Positions 54,902-64,000 of a stretch of DNA of 64,000 bases are shown piece by piece. The position numbers and the translations under genes were made by a program. The DNA is from SM1-46 sp002451215 (lineage in GTDB: Bacteria; Pseudomonadota; Gammaproteobacteria; Acidiferrobacterales; Sulfurifustaceae), in contig DKBM01000087.1 of assembly GCA_002451215.1 (NCBI GenBank), positions 1 to 64,000 of the forward strand, given 5' to 3'. Position 1 is the stretch's first letter, and every line of letters starts with the position of its first letter. The notes beneath the pieces are model-generated. The model was not told the DNA's origin, ran no database searches, and saw only the letters and a program-made list of their open reading frames with translations.

Positions 54902-56215
54902 CTACTCGGACTGGCCGCCAATGAGACGAAGATTCGCTACTGGCAGCGGCCGCTCGATATATACGAACAAACCATCTTCAATGTCGCCAAGGCGCAGCAG
55001 TCGCAGCTTCACTTCCTTCTTTGCGGCCTGCGCCGCTTTCAGGCGCCGCTGCAGATCGTCCAGCTCGGTCACTGGCTGCCCGTCCACCGCCACCAGCAGA
55101 TCACCGCTTTCGATCTTCTGCGCGTCGGCGGCCGAGCCGCGCTCGACGTAATGCACCATGAGTGCGAGCCGAGTGTCAGCCAGATCGCCAAGATCACGCC
55201 ATGGCGTGGCGGCAACGAGCAGGCCGGAGGCGTAGGCGCCGCGCCGCCGCGTGACCGACTCGGCTGCCGCAAAGCGGCCCGTGAGCGTTACGGCCGCGTC
55301 GTCACGCACGACGTGAAGTGACGCCTGATCAAGCCGCCCGCGCAACAGGTGAATGAGACGCCCCTTGCTCTCGACACTTTCCTCCTCGCCCTCCACCCCG
55401 CGAATCTCGTCGCCGACCTTCAGTTTCATCTTATCGCGCTCGGGGTGCACCTGCGCGACACGCAACTGCTTGCTCTCATCCACGTCCTTGTAAAACACCA
55501 CCGGCAACTCCGGCGGCGAGGGATCGCGCCCGGCACGCAGCAGCTCAAGGACGCGGCAGGCCTGCACCATCGGCACGGCGAAGTTGGTGTTCTGGCTGCT
55601 CTTGCGCGAGGCGGTGTTGACGCCTACCACCATGCCCGTTTTCAGACTGATCAGCGGTCCACCCGAATTGCCGGGGTTGATCGGCGCATCGGTCTGCAAC
55701 ATCTCCAGTGCACCGCTGAACTTGGAGGTGACACCGGAAATGATCCCGCGTGTACCGGTATAGGAAAGATCCCACGGGTGACCGAACGCCCCGACAGCAT
55801 GGCCGATCGCAGGCAGCGCACGACAATCCAGTTGCGCCGCCTTGAGCTTGCGCCTGTGCGCCTTGGCATCGACTTCGAGAATGGCAAGATCCACGTACGG
55901 GTCGACAAACAGCTTCTTCGCCGGCACGAAGCCGTTGCCAAGAAACGACACCGACACCTTGGAGGGCGACCGCGACACCACATGCGCGTTGCTCATGATC
56001 CAGCCGCGCTGGCTGTCGACGACAAACCCGGCGCCGATCGAAGTTCCCTTCCGGTCACCGAAGAACGGTAGTTCCACCTGCGTGCGGACCTTCACCGTAT
56101 AGTGTTTGGCAACATCGAATACCTCCTCGTCACCAGCGGCACGCACCGGACCGACCGGATTGGTTGCGAGCAGGATCGCGAGAACACCAGCCAATACACG
56201 GGCAATGCTTGTCAT
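54902..56215 (-). CDS. Exported trypsin-like serine protease with PDZ domains
   Basis: This is a 437-residue protein with a signal peptide (LAGVLAILLATNPVGPVRA). The protease domain (about residues 35-235) has the triad H78 in MSNAHVV, D109 in YVDLAILE and S184 in PGNSGGPL, as in HtrA/DegP relatives. Two PDZ-like segments follow (about 260-330 and 350-420). It is likely a periplasmic quality-control protease. The longer frame to 56293 only adds residues before the signal peptide. No standard Shine-Dalgarno is seen at 56215. Confidence 0.87.
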   Translation of the reverse strand: MTSIARVLAGVLAILLATNPVGPVRAAGDEEVFDVAKHYTVKVRTQVELPFFGDRKGTSIGAGFVVDSQRGWIMSNAHVVSRSPSKVSVSFLGNGFVPAKKLFVDPYVDLAILEVDAKAHRRKLKAAQLDCRALPAIGHAVGAFGHPWDLSYTGTRGIISGVTSKFSGALEMLQTDAPINPGNSGGPLISLKTGMVVGVNTASRKSSQNTNFAVPMVQACRVLELLRAGRDPSPPELPVVFYKDVDESKQLRVAQVHPERDKMKLKVGDEIRGVEGEEESVESKGRLIHLLRGRLDQASLHVVRDDAAVTLTGRFAAAESVTRRRGAYASGLLVAATPWRDLGDLADTRLALMVHYVERGSAADAQKIESGDLLVAVDGQPVTELDDLQRRLKAAQAAKKEVKLRLLRLGDIEDGLFVYIERPLPVANLRLIGGQSE

Positions 56216-56273
56216 TGGGGGAACTACCGGGAGATGCGGATAGCCAGAAGCGTAGCACAGCCACGCACAGCGC

Positions 56274-56681
56274 CTAGCTGCCGACATGTACAACTACCTT
56301 GCGCGCGCCACCCTGGCGGCGGTGCTCCCATAGATAAATTCCCTGCCACACGCCAAGCGTCAGTTGGCCATCGGCGATGGGGATCGACAGAGAAGTTGCC
56401 GTAAGCGCAGCCTTCACATGCGCCGGCATGTCATCCGGCCCCTCGGTAATGTGCGTATACAGGGCGTCACCTTCCGGCACGAGACGATTCAACCAGCGAT
56501 CCAGATCGCGTTGCGCCGAGGGGTCGGCATTTTCCTGAATGACGAGACTTGCCGAAGTATGCCGGATAAAGACGGTACACAGTCCCTCGCGAACGCCGGT
56601 CTCACGCACCAGCGCCGTCACTGCCTCGGTAAATTCGTACAGACCCTGACTGCGTGTGTGCACGCTTAGATGTTTTACCAT
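56274..56681 (-). CDS. yjbQ: YjbQ/UPF0047 family protein
   Basis: The 135-residue protein matches UPF0047: VFIRHTSASLVIQENADPSA, EGPDDMPAHVKAALT and LTLGVWQGIYLWEHRR, which hold the conserved His and Asp of the metal site. E. coli YjbQ has weak thiamine-phosphate synthase activity; the real role is not settled. It follows the Rdx-family gene by two bases on the same strand. Confidence 0.94.
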   Translation of the reverse strand: MVKHLSVHTRSQGLYEFTEAVTALVRETGVREGLCTVFIRHTSASLVIQENADPSAQRDLDRWLNRLVPEGDALYTHITEGPDDMPAHVKAALTATSLSIPIADGQLTLGVWQGIYLWEHRRQGGARKVVVHVGS

Positions 56682-56683
56682 GG

Positions 56684-56968
56684 TTACTTCCGGTCGCTGT
56701 GACCAAGGTCCTTGCCCGGTGCGATGCGGTCACGTACCAATTGCTTGATCTCCTTCGGTTCGGGGTAGCGGCCCGCCTCCTTCTTGTTCCAGAGCTTCTC
56801 GCCATCGATTCGCACTTCGAAGATCCCGCCACTGCCTGGAACGAGCGCCACCTCACCCAGCTCTTCGCCGAAGGTCATGAGTAACTCCTGAGCCATCCAG
56901 CTGGCACGCAGAATAAACCTGCATTGCGCACAGTATTCTATTTCGACGCGCGCCTTCGGTTTCGCCAT
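56684..56968 (-). CDS. SelT/SelW/SelH (Rdx) family redox protein
   Basis: The 94-residue protein has the Rdx-family start VEIEYCAQCRFILRASW with a CxxC pair and the family tail GGIFEVRIDGEKLWNKKEAGRYPEPKEIKQLV. Members are thioredoxin-like redox proteins, some with selenocysteine; here both positions are Cys. It is the first gene of a pair with yjbQ. Confidence 0.93.
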   Translation of the reverse strand: MAKPKARVEIEYCAQCRFILRASWMAQELLMTFGEELGEVALVPGSGGIFEVRIDGEKLWNKKEAGRYPEPKEIKQLVRDRIAPGKDLGHSDRK

Positions 56969-57086
56969 ATCCCGGAGCTCCTCGGTTCATCTGCAGTATA
57001 GAAAATGCGGCGGGCGTGTGTCTCGCACCGGCGAGTTGCGTTATAGTGGTGGCCTACTCATTTCTTTCTTCCCCGAGGTTGCCGTT

Positions 57087-57569
57087 ATGAAAGCCGCTCT
57101 CAACACAGTGGTTGCGATGCATTACACACTCACCGATGACAGCGGCGAGGTACTGGACTCAAGCACGGGTCGCGACCCACTCGCCTACCTGCATGGCCAC
57201 AGCAATATCATCCCCGGGCTCGAGCAGGCCCTGGAAGGCAAGGAGGCCGGCTACAAGTCGAAGGTGACTGTAGCGCCGGGTGAAGGATATGGCGAAAAGA
57301 ACCCGGAGGCTGTTTTCGAGGCGCCGCGGGAACATTTCCCGCCCGAGATGACGCTCGCCGTCGGCGAGCGCGTCTATGCCGACGGGCCGAATGGGCGAAT
57401 CTCGTTCGTGATCGTGGAACTGACCGACACGGGCGCGGTGCTTGACGCCAATCACCCGCTGGCCGGCAAGACGCTGCACTTCGATGTGGAGATCATCGAG
57501 GTGCGCGCCGCCACGACCGAAGAACTCGAGCACGGCCATGTACATGGACCCGGTGGCCACGACCACTGA
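57087..57569 (+). CDS. slyD: FKBP-type peptidyl-prolyl isomerase SlyD
   Basis: SlyD is a cytoplasmic prolyl isomerase and nickel chaperone. The 160-residue protein has the FKBP domain with an inserted flap (YTLTDDSGEVLDSS, YLHGHSNIIPGLEQALEGK, then VAPGEGYGEKNPE and LDANHPLAGKTLHFDVEI). The C-terminus is short but His-rich (EHGHVHGPGGHDH), suited to metal binding. A GAGG precedes the ATG at 57087. It is followed nine bases later by an OsmC gene. Confidence 0.95.
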   Translation: MKAALNTVVAMHYTLTDDSGEVLDSSTGRDPLAYLHGHSNIIPGLEQALEGKEAGYKSKVTVAPGEGYGEKNPEAVFEAPREHFPPEMTLAVGERVYADGPNGRISFVIVELTDTGAVLDANHPLAGKTLHFDVEIIEVRAATTEELEHGHVHGPGGHDH

Positions 57570-57578
57570 AGACTCGCC

Positions 57579-58055
57579 ATGGCGCCGTCCGCCGCCGCAC
57601 CTGAGGAGCGCAACTTCGAACTCGAGCTGACGCACGTCAGCGACTACGAGTTTCGCGTGAAGTTTGACTGGCCGCAGGTGCCAGATCTCCTCCTTGACGA
57701 ACCGGCGCCGCTCGGCAGGGAAAACGGGCCCAACGCTTCGCGGCTACTGGCGGCGGCGGTCGCCAACTGCCTGTCGGCGAGCCTGCTGTTCTGTCTCAAC
57801 AAAACACATGCCACCGCCCATGGCCTGACGACACGCGTGCGCGGTACCTATACACGCAACGCAAAGGGGCGACTTCGCATCGGCGGCGTCGAAGTGACGA
57901 TCGCGGTGCAAGTCGATCACGCCCAGCAGCCCAGGCTGGAGCGCTGCACCCATCTGTTCGAGGACTTCTGCGTGATCACGCAAAGCGTGCGTCAGGGCTT
58001 CCCCATCAAGGTGCGTGTCGAGGACGCCGCGGGCGCGCTACTCTACGAAGCATGA
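57579..58055 (+). CDS. OsmC-family protein
   Basis: The 158-residue protein resembles OsmC/YhfA: it opens with a beta region (FELELTHVSDYEFRVKFDW), then PNASRLLAAAVANCLSASLLFCL with the catalytic-position Cys, and a late LERCTHLFEDFCVITQSVRQGFPI. OsmC proteins reduce organic peroxides through two Cys residues; this looks more like the YhfA branch, whose substrate is not known. It follows slyD by nine bases, so they may be co-transcribed. Confidence 0.88.
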   Translation: MAPSAAAPEERNFELELTHVSDYEFRVKFDWPQVPDLLLDEPAPLGRENGPNASRLLAAAVANCLSASLLFCLNKTHATAHGLTTRVRGTYTRNAKGRLRIGGVEVTIAVQVDHAQQPRLERCTHLFEDFCVITQSVRQGFPIKVRVEDAAGALLYEA

Positions 58056-58056
58056 G

Positions 58057-58410
58057 CTATAGCAGCCGTTCCGGCTTGAGTTCCCCGAGACCGAGCACCT
58101 GAATGGCGAGCGCCAGCGCCTGTGCCGCGAATGCATCTGCATCGGACCAATCATTTGAGGAACCGATCTCCTCGTTGAATGCAGCGCTAATCACGCGCAG
58201 CCGATGCGATCCCTCTGCTGCCAGTGATCGCGGATTCTTCTCGCAGCTCACGTAGAAACCAGGCCTGCTCTCGCCGGCACGCACCAGCGCAAGGATATAT
58301 TGATAACGAACGGCATCGGGGCTCTCGATGTCGCCCAACACCACTGCCTGGTATTCGCCCAACTGGTAGCGCTGCTTCGGGATAGCGGTGGTGATGCGGG
58401 GTGCCTGCAT
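58057..58410 (-). CDS. Unrecognised small protein
   Basis: This is a 117-residue soluble protein that I do not recognise. It has a beta-rich N-terminal half (YQLGEYQAVVLGDIES, YQYILALVRAGESRPGFYVS) and a helical C-terminus (DADAFAAQALALAIQVLGLGE). There is no signal peptide or membrane helix. It ends two bases from the OsmC stop on the opposite strand and diverges from the molybdenum-carrier-like gene. The regular amino-acid use and the compact fit between neighbours support a real gene. Confidence 0.65.
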   Translation of the reverse strand: MQAPRITTAIPKQRYQLGEYQAVVLGDIESPDAVRYQYILALVRAGESRPGFYVSCEKNPRSLAAEGSHRLRVISAAFNEEIGSSNDWSDADAFAAQALALAIQVLGLGELKPERLL

Positions 58411-58482
58411 GGGGTCTTAAAACTCGCGCGTCGCACGGTGCAACAGATTAGCAGAATCACCGCCATGCCATAATCGGCGCCA

Positions 58483-59298
58483 ATGATCGAGTCCGCACAG
58501 TTGATGAGGAAACAGGTGCACGCCCTGGCGCAGCGGCTCGCCATGCTTGGCACAGACTACGAGTTGCTGGCGCTGGATGGCGAGCGCGCGCACCTGCGCT
58601 TCATCGGACCGTTTGAGGGTCACGATATCGTTTGGGACGCGCACATTGAGGCGCTCGGTCGCGATAGTGTGGCGCGCTACATCGATGTCGGCGCGCAGGA
58701 CGTGAACGGCATCGCCCTGCAGGTTGGAGTGCCGCTCGACGCGCTCAATCCAGCGGCGCTCGCCATGTGTGTACGGATGATCCGCCAATACAAGCTGTTG
58801 CGCCGCGGACGCTATGCCTTTGATGACCGCGGGCCGGTGCGTCCACAGAAGATCATCTCGGGCGGCCAGACAGGCGTCGACAGGGCGGCACTGGACGCCG
58901 CGATCGCGCTCGCGATTCCGTGCGGTGGTTACTGCCCCAGAGGGCGGCGCGCCGAAGACGGCCCGATTCCAATTCACTACCCGCTTACCGAAACGGTGAG
59001 CCCCGACTACCCCGAACGTACCGCCCGCAACGTACGGGAGGCCGACGGCACACTCATCCTAACCCGCGGCGCGCCAAGCAGCGGCACGGCGCTCACGCGC
59101 GAGCTCGCCGAACGCCACGGCAAATCCTGCCTCGTTATCGATCTTGATACCCCGGGCGAGCCACGCGCAGTCGGCATCTGGCTCGCCCGCCACGGCATCC
59201 GCACACTCAACGTCGCCGGCCCGCGCGAGTCGTCGAACCCCGGAATCCACCGTCAGGCATTCGATTTCCTGCGACGCGTGCTGACCTTGCAAGATTGA
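58483..59298 (+). CDS. Two-domain protein with C-terminal putative molybdenum carrier
   Basis: This is a 271-residue protein. The C-terminal half (about residues 121-271) matches the putative molybdenum carrier family (PF12694; Rossmann-like, related to LOG/MCP proteins): IISGGQTGVDRAALDAA (125-141), GGYCPRGRRAEDGPIP and NVREADGTLIL. The N-terminal part (about 1-112) is a separate alpha/beta domain with IGPFEGHDIVWDAHIEAL, which I cannot name. Molybdenum cofactor handling would suit MoeB and MsrP in this window, but that is inference. Confidence 0.78.
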   Translation: MIESAQLMRKQVHALAQRLAMLGTDYELLALDGERAHLRFIGPFEGHDIVWDAHIEALGRDSVARYIDVGAQDVNGIALQVGVPLDALNPAALAMCVRMIRQYKLLRRGRYAFDDRGPVRPQKIISGGQTGVDRAALDAAIALAIPCGGYCPRGRRAEDGPIPIHYPLTETVSPDYPERTARNVREADGTLILTRGAPSSGTALTRELAERHGKSCLVIDLDTPGEPRAVGIWLARHGIRTLNVAGPRESSNPGIHRQAFDFLRRVLTLQD

Positions 59299-59428
59299 GG
59301 GGCGGTACACCCCGGGCACCTTTATCCCACCGCGGTTGCGGCATATCATGCCGACCGCACCGTTCCTGCGCGGACGGGGCCGACAAAACAACATCAAATT
59401 TGCCGCATGCACCACGGGGGCCATCTCG

Positions 59429-59767
59429 ATGAAACTCATTACCGCGGTTATCAAACCGTTCAAACTGGATGACGTGCGCCAAGCACTGTCCGAAATCGGC
59501 GTACAAGGCATGACCGTAACCGAAGTGAAGGGATTCGGCCGCCAGAAAGGTCACACCGAGCTGTACCGCGGCGCCGAGTACGTCGTGGACTTCCTGCCAA
59601 AGACCAAGATCGAGGTGGCCGTCGCGGCCGACCTGACCGACCGCGTGGTGGAGGCGATCGCCCAGGCCGCGCGCACCGGAAAAATCGGTGACGGCAAGAT
59701 CTTCGTCAGCAGCATTGAACAGGTCGTACGCATCCGCACCGGTGAAACCGGTCGCGGTGCACTCTAG
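59429..59767 (+). CDS. glnK: PII nitrogen regulatory protein GlnK
   Basis: The 112-residue PII protein senses 2-oxoglutarate and ATP/ADP and blocks the ammonium channel. The T-loop carries the uridylylation Tyr at residue 51 in GHTELYRGAEYVVDF, and the B and C loops (TGKIGDGKIFV; RIRTGETG) are complete. The ATG at 59429 gives the standard PII N-terminus MKLITAVIKPFKL. amtB follows after 25 bases, which favours glnK over glnB. No clear sigma-54 promoter is visible upstream. Confidence 0.95.
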   Translation: MKLITAVIKPFKLDDVRQALSEIGVQGMTVTEVKGFGRQKGHTELYRGAEYVVDFLPKTKIEVAVAADLTDRVVEAIAQAARTGKIGDGKIFVSSIEQVVRIRTGETGRGAL

Positions 59768-59792
59768 TCCAGCCTTCACGGGGAGAACTGCC

Positions 59793-61094
<1,302 letters not shown>

Positions 61095-61107
61095 CGGCAA
61101 GTCGGTG

Positions 61108-61140
61108 CAGCGCACGGCGGCGGTCCGCCGTGCGCTGTTT
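61108..61140 (+). terminator. Terminator of glnK-amtB
   Basis: CAGCGCACGGCGG, loop CGGT and CCGCCGTGCGCTG form a perfect thirteen-pair stem followed by TTTGCT, 13 bases after the amtB stop. The rest of the gap to 61320 has open frames on both strands but none is convincing. Confidence 0.88.
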
Positions 61141-61320
61141 GCTGGCCGACCCGTCCGGCAAGAACGTAGAGTCGTCGTAGGCATGCCATTGATTGCCGGC
61201 GACGCGCCCGACACCAATGGTGAGGTTGAAGGCGTCTGGCCCGCCGGCGAGCACAACGCTGGAACAGTTGACCGCCCGGCAGGCAAGCAGATCGCGTCTT
61301 ACCTCAATGCCCTGCGGTAA

Positions 61321-62688
61321 TCAGGTATCGGTTTCCGTCACGTCGTGGGGGCGTGGGAAGCGTACGCACACGCGCAGTCCAGGCGGATGGGGTGCGTCTT
61401 CGAATGTCACCGTCGCGGCGTGAAGTTCCGCGATCTTCTGGACGATAGAAAGTCCGAGGCCGGTGCCCGAGGCGCGCGTGTCGCGCATGCGGTAGAACCG
61501 CTCGAGCACACGCGGGCGCTCCTCCACTGGAATGCCAGGGCCGCTGTCCGTCACGGTCAGCGTGACGACCTCCGGGGCACTGTCAATCGCCACGTCGACG
61601 CGGGCATTTTCCTGGCTATGCTGAATGGCGTTATCCACGAGGTTTCGTACCAATACCCCGAGCAGCGCAGCGTCACCCCGCAGCGTGGCACGGTTGGTCT
61701 CGGTCACGCCAAGATCGATACGCCGCTCGATTGCGCGGCTGGCCAACCCGGCGACAGCCTCCGCCACAACGTCGGCAAGCACGACCTCGCGGTAGTGGCG
61801 TGCGGCGCTTTCCGGATCGAGGCGCGCAAGCTGCAACATCTGCTCCACGAGTCGAGTGGCTCGATCGACGCCGCGAATCAATTGATCGAGCGCCTGACTG
61901 CGTTCGGTTTCCACAGTCGCGCGTTGCGCCACCTGAGCCTGCGCCCTGAGCGCCGCGAGCGGCGTGCGCAGCTCGTGTGCCGCGTTGGACGTGAACCGCC
62001 GCTCACTTTCCAGGGCTCCTCTCAGACGCCCGAGAAGCCCGTTCAGCTCTTTCGCCAGTGGCTGTATTTCCTCCGGCACGTCGCGCATGGCAAGCGGTTC
62101 GAGCGCCGAGGGTGTACGACGGCCGATCTCGCCTACCATCCGGCCCAATGGCGCGAGTCCCGCGCTGATCCCCGACCAGATAAGGACGGCGAGCAGAGGA
62201 AGCGCCAGCACCACCGGCAGCAAAGTGGTGCCCAGAATGTCGTAGACGAGCTCGTTGCGAACCTCATAGCGCTCACCGACGTTAATCGTAACCATGATCG
62301 CCTTATCGGTAAGCGCAAACGTGCGCCAAGTGGCGCCATCGATCTCGCGATCGTGGAAGCCGTCGGAAGGCGACATGGGTGTTGGCGGCGAATTGGCCGA
62401 GCGCAACAGCAGATCACCGTCTTGCCAGATCTGAAAGGCAATCCTCTCTTCGTAGGGATGAGCCTGACCGCCTATCAGTCCGGGCGCTACGCCGCTGTCT
62501 GAACTGTCCTCCTGCAGCTCATGGCGCGTCAGACCCAGCAACACGCGCGCCGATTGGGATAATTCCGCATCAAACTGCTTTTCAACCTCGTGACGTACCG
62601 CTGAGTAGGACAGCACAGCCAACAGCGCCCACGCTGCGGCGAACAGAGTAAGCAGCAACAAAAGCAGTCGATGGCGCAACGACGGCAT
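61321..62688 (-). CDS. Sensor histidine kinase, QseC-like
   Basis: This is a 455-residue membrane kinase with helices at about 8-30 and 155-176, a periplasmic region between, HAMP-like linker and a kinase core. The phospho-accepting His is H238 in SNAAHELRTPLAALRAQ; N, D and G boxes follow (LVRNLVDNAIQHS, VTDSGPGIP, GTGLGLSIV). The periplasmic part resembles the QseC/TctE group (DREIDGATWRTF). It overlaps the response-regulator stop by one base (TAATG). The signal is unknown. Confidence 0.93.
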   Translation of the reverse strand: MPSLRHRLLLLLLTLFAAAWALLAVLSYSAVRHEVEKQFDAELSQSARVLLGLTRHELQEDSSDSGVAPGLIGGQAHPYEERIAFQIWQDGDLLLRSANSPPTPMSPSDGFHDREIDGATWRTFALTDKAIMVTINVGERYEVRNELVYDILGTTLLPVVLALPLLAVLIWSGISAGLAPLGRMVGEIGRRTPSALEPLAMRDVPEEIQPLAKELNGLLGRLRGALESERRFTSNAAHELRTPLAALRAQAQVAQRATVETERSQALDQLIRGVDRATRLVEQMLQLARLDPESAARHYREVVLADVVAEAVAGLASRAIERRIDLGVTETNRATLRGDAALLGVLVRNLVDNAIQHSQENARVDVAIDSAPEVVTLTVTDSGPGIPVEERPRVLERFYRMRDTRASGTGLGLSIVQKIAELHAATVTFEDAPHPPGLRVCVRFPRPHDVTETDT

Positions 62689-63347
62689 TAGCGGCCACGC
62701 GGCACGAGGTAACCGACCCCGCGCACTGTTTGGATCAATTCGCCGCCGAGCTTGCGACGCAGGTGATGCACGTGAACCTCGATGGCGTTGCTGCCGACAT
62801 CCGCTCCCTGCGGGTAGAGCAATTCCTCAAGCCGCGCGCGTGACAGCACGCGCCCACTGTTCTCGAGCAAGGCCCGGAGCAACGCGAACTCGCGCGGCGT
62901 GAGTTCAACCGGCTGGTCCGCACGCGTGACACGATGCGCTTGCGGATCGAGCACCAAATCGGCGTGGTGCAGCAGATCGTGGGGGCCGCGGTGGCGCCGC
63001 ATCAGTGCCCGCATACGCGCATAAAGCTCAACGAGATCGAACGGCTTGACGAGGTAGTCATCGGCACCGCTGTCGAGTCCCTGCACGCGATCGGCAAGGG
63101 TGTCACGCGCAGTCAGCACCAGCACCGGCACCGTACGATGGTCGATGCGCAATCGCCGCAACACCTCGAGACCGCCGCGCAGCGGCAGATTGAGATCGAG
63201 CAGCACGATGTCAAAGTCACGTGCCAGCAGTACCGCCTCGGCCGCGTGCCCGTCCGTTACCCATTCGACCTCATAGTGTTCCTGCATGAGCCCGGCTCGG
63301 ATGGCATCGCCGAGCAGTTCATCGTCTTCTACCAGCAGCACGCGCAT
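62688..63347 (-). CDS. OmpR-family response regulator, QseB/PmrA-like
   Basis: This is a 219-residue regulator with an N-terminal receiver domain (acidic pair at 8-9, phospho-accepting D51, LVLTARD with the switch Thr, and K in DDYLVKPFDLVEL) and a C-terminal winged-helix DNA-binding domain (RADQPVELTPREFALLRALLE; IEVHVHHLRRKLG). It pairs with the QseC-like kinase downstream. A 29-codon ORF ends seven bases before its ATG. Confidence 0.95.
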   Translation of the reverse strand: MRVLLVEDDELLGDAIRAGLMQEHYEVEWVTDGHAAEAVLLARDFDIVLLDLNLPLRGGLEVLRRLRIDHRTVPVLVLTARDTLADRVQGLDSGADDYLVKPFDLVELYARMRALMRRHRGPHDLLHHADLVLDPQAHRVTRADQPVELTPREFALLRALLENSGRVLSRARLEELLYPQGADVGSNAIEVHVHHLRRKLGGELIQTVRGVGYLVPRGR

Positions 63348-63354
63348 GCGGCCT

Positions 63355-63444
63355 TTATAGCGCAGTGCCTGCCCTAAAACGAGAGAGATCGCCAGGCGCG
63401 TGCTCCGGTAGCACGGACACCTGACGGTACATCTTGCGGGACAT
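63355..63444 (-). CDS. 29-codon ORF just upstream of the response regulator
   Basis: A short frame begins ATG at 63444, reads MSRKMYRQVSV, then LPEHAPGDL and ends RFRAGTAL. GGAGAGG lies five bases before the ATG, a very strong Shine-Dalgarno. The stop is seven bases before the response-regulator ATG, so it could be a leader peptide or small protein coupled to that gene. I know no family for it. Confidence 0.5.
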   Translation of the reverse strand: MSRKMYRQVSVLPEHAPGDLSRFRAGTAL

Positions 63445-63574
63445 GGCTACCTCTCCTCCCATTACCTCCAGGACGGTATGCGCCGAAACTCAAGTCCATT
63501 TTCATCGAATTTCGACGCTGGCCGATTGTCGGGGCGCGTTACCCTTTGACCGGTCCATGGGCACGTCAGGTTTG

Positions 63575-64000
63575 TTAGGGATTGCCAAGGACAATAACCG
63601 CCACCCCGGCGAACACCAATCCGGCGCCGATCAGCACGCTGGCATTGAGGTCCATTTGCCGAAATAGCAGGAACGCGAACAGCACAACGAATACAGGATA
63701 GGTAATTTCGATGAGACTGGCGAGCGTGGCGTTCTTTCCGGAGATCGAAAGATAGAGCAGCACGGACCCGGCGAGGCTGGTAAGCGCGAGGGCGAGGATT
63801 GGCACCCGCTCGCTCCAACTCATGGCGCGCAGGGCCACAAGGTCAGTCCCCAGCCCGCGCGTGACAAGCGGAAGGACCAGGATCGGCAGCGCCGTCAGTA
63901 ACAGTACACCAGTCAATGAAAGGCGCTTGAGCGCGTGATCGACCAGCGGGTAATGGATTCCCCACACCAGCGCTGCGCCAAGTGCGGTTACGTACCACGG
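63575..64000 (-). CDS. EamA-family transporter, N-terminus outside window
   Basis: The frame continues through the window edge, so the start is not seen; 141 codons are visible. It shows about four membrane helices (LGAALVWGIHYP, LLTALPILVLPLV, ILALALTSLAGSVLLYL, LIGAGLVFAGVAVIVLG) and the EamA-type pattern SLIEITYPVFVVLFAFLLF. It is likely a single-EamA-domain drug/metabolite transporter of about 140-150 residues; substrate unknown. Confidence 0.85.
   Translation of the reverse strand, partial: PWYVTALGAALVWGIHYPLVDHALKRLSLTGVLLLTALPILVLPLVTRGLGTDLVALRAMSWSERVPILALALTSLAGSVLLYLSISGKNATLASLIEITYPVFVVLFAFLLFRQMDLNASVLIGAGLVFAGVAVIVLGNP

Noticed and set aside
59299..59428. Search for a sigma-54 promoter before glnK
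   Set aside because: GGGCAC occurs but no TTGC lies at the required distance, so no site is claimed.
61141..61320. Short open frames on both strands after amtB (for example ending KQIASYLNALR)
   Set aside because: No ribosome site, and they lie just after a terminator or the kinase stop; I could not support either, though a remnant gene cannot be excluded.
63434..63667. A 77-codon plus-strand frame near the right edge
   Set aside because: It is antisense to the short ORF and to the EamA gene end, without a ribosome site.

Overview
The window looks like chromosome of a GC-rich gammaproteobacterium. Many gene orders match that class: lnt-corC-ybeY-phoH(ybeZ)-miaB; lolB-ispE-tRNA-Gln-prs-rplY-pth-ychF; hemA-prfA-prmC; hslVU; glnK-amtB. 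The two-base N runs, some of which replace tens of expected codons, suggest a draft or metagenome-assembled scaffold. A deep-branching order (Nevskiales, Chromatiales or Steroidobacterales-like) is a guess, not a demonstrated placement. I saw no insertion sequence, prophage, integron or CRISPR array, so this is mostly core genome with some lineage-specific genes.

Region 1 (1-8.1 kb, almost all minus strand): the end of a secreted hydrolase, an OmpH/Skp chaperone, the lipoprotein and RNA-modification cluster lnt-corC-ybeY-phoH-miaB, a 500-base stretch with two hairpins that may hold a small RNA, and a cytosolic 5'-nucleotidase. Region 2 (8.1-14 kb): an AddB/AddA-like helicase-nuclease pair, damaged by three short N gaps, with a Met tRNA upstream. 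Region 3 (14-21.2 kb): translation, lipoprotein-sorting and isoprenoid housekeeping genes. Region 4 (21.5-25.6 kb, plus): hemA-prfA-prmC-moeB. Region 5 (25.6-31.4 kb): a signalling pair (class III nucleotide cyclase and Sel1-repeat protein kinase) diverging from a JAMM peptidase, LemA and a GIDE-domain protein with an EF-hand-like loop, then argB.

Region 6 (31.5-34.1 kb) is a protein-quality block: Hsp20 with a textbook sigma-32 promoter, and hslVU, whose HslU P-loop falls in an N gap. Region 7 (34.2-37.7 kb): a plus-strand operon of a beta-propeller, an atypical polysaccharide deacetylase and a sterol-desaturase-family membrane enzyme, facing a LysR regulator. Region 8 (37.8-43.5 kb): a small exported protein, a DUF2156 and a GNAT enzyme, msrPQ, a DUF1223 protein, and htpX with a sigma-32-like promoter. 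Region 9 (43.7-52.9 kb): an all-helical unknown, two radical SAM proteins, dodecin, MarC, a CBS protein behind an FNR/ANR-type promoter, a lipase-like hydrolase, endonuclease V and an HTH-ferredoxin-reductase fusion. Region 10 (52.9-64 kb): an S9 peptidase with a trypsin-like PDZ protease, yjbQ, Rdx, slyD, osmC, a molybdenum-carrier fusion, glnK-amtB, a QseBC-like two-component system preceded by a 29-codon ORF, and the end of an EamA transporter.

I do not see one convincing new multi-gene system. The best leads are the candidate small RNAs (near 7.0 kb and 47.5 kb), the 29-codon ORF before the response regulator, the cyclase-kinase pair, the propeller/deacetylase/desaturase operon and three unusual fusions.
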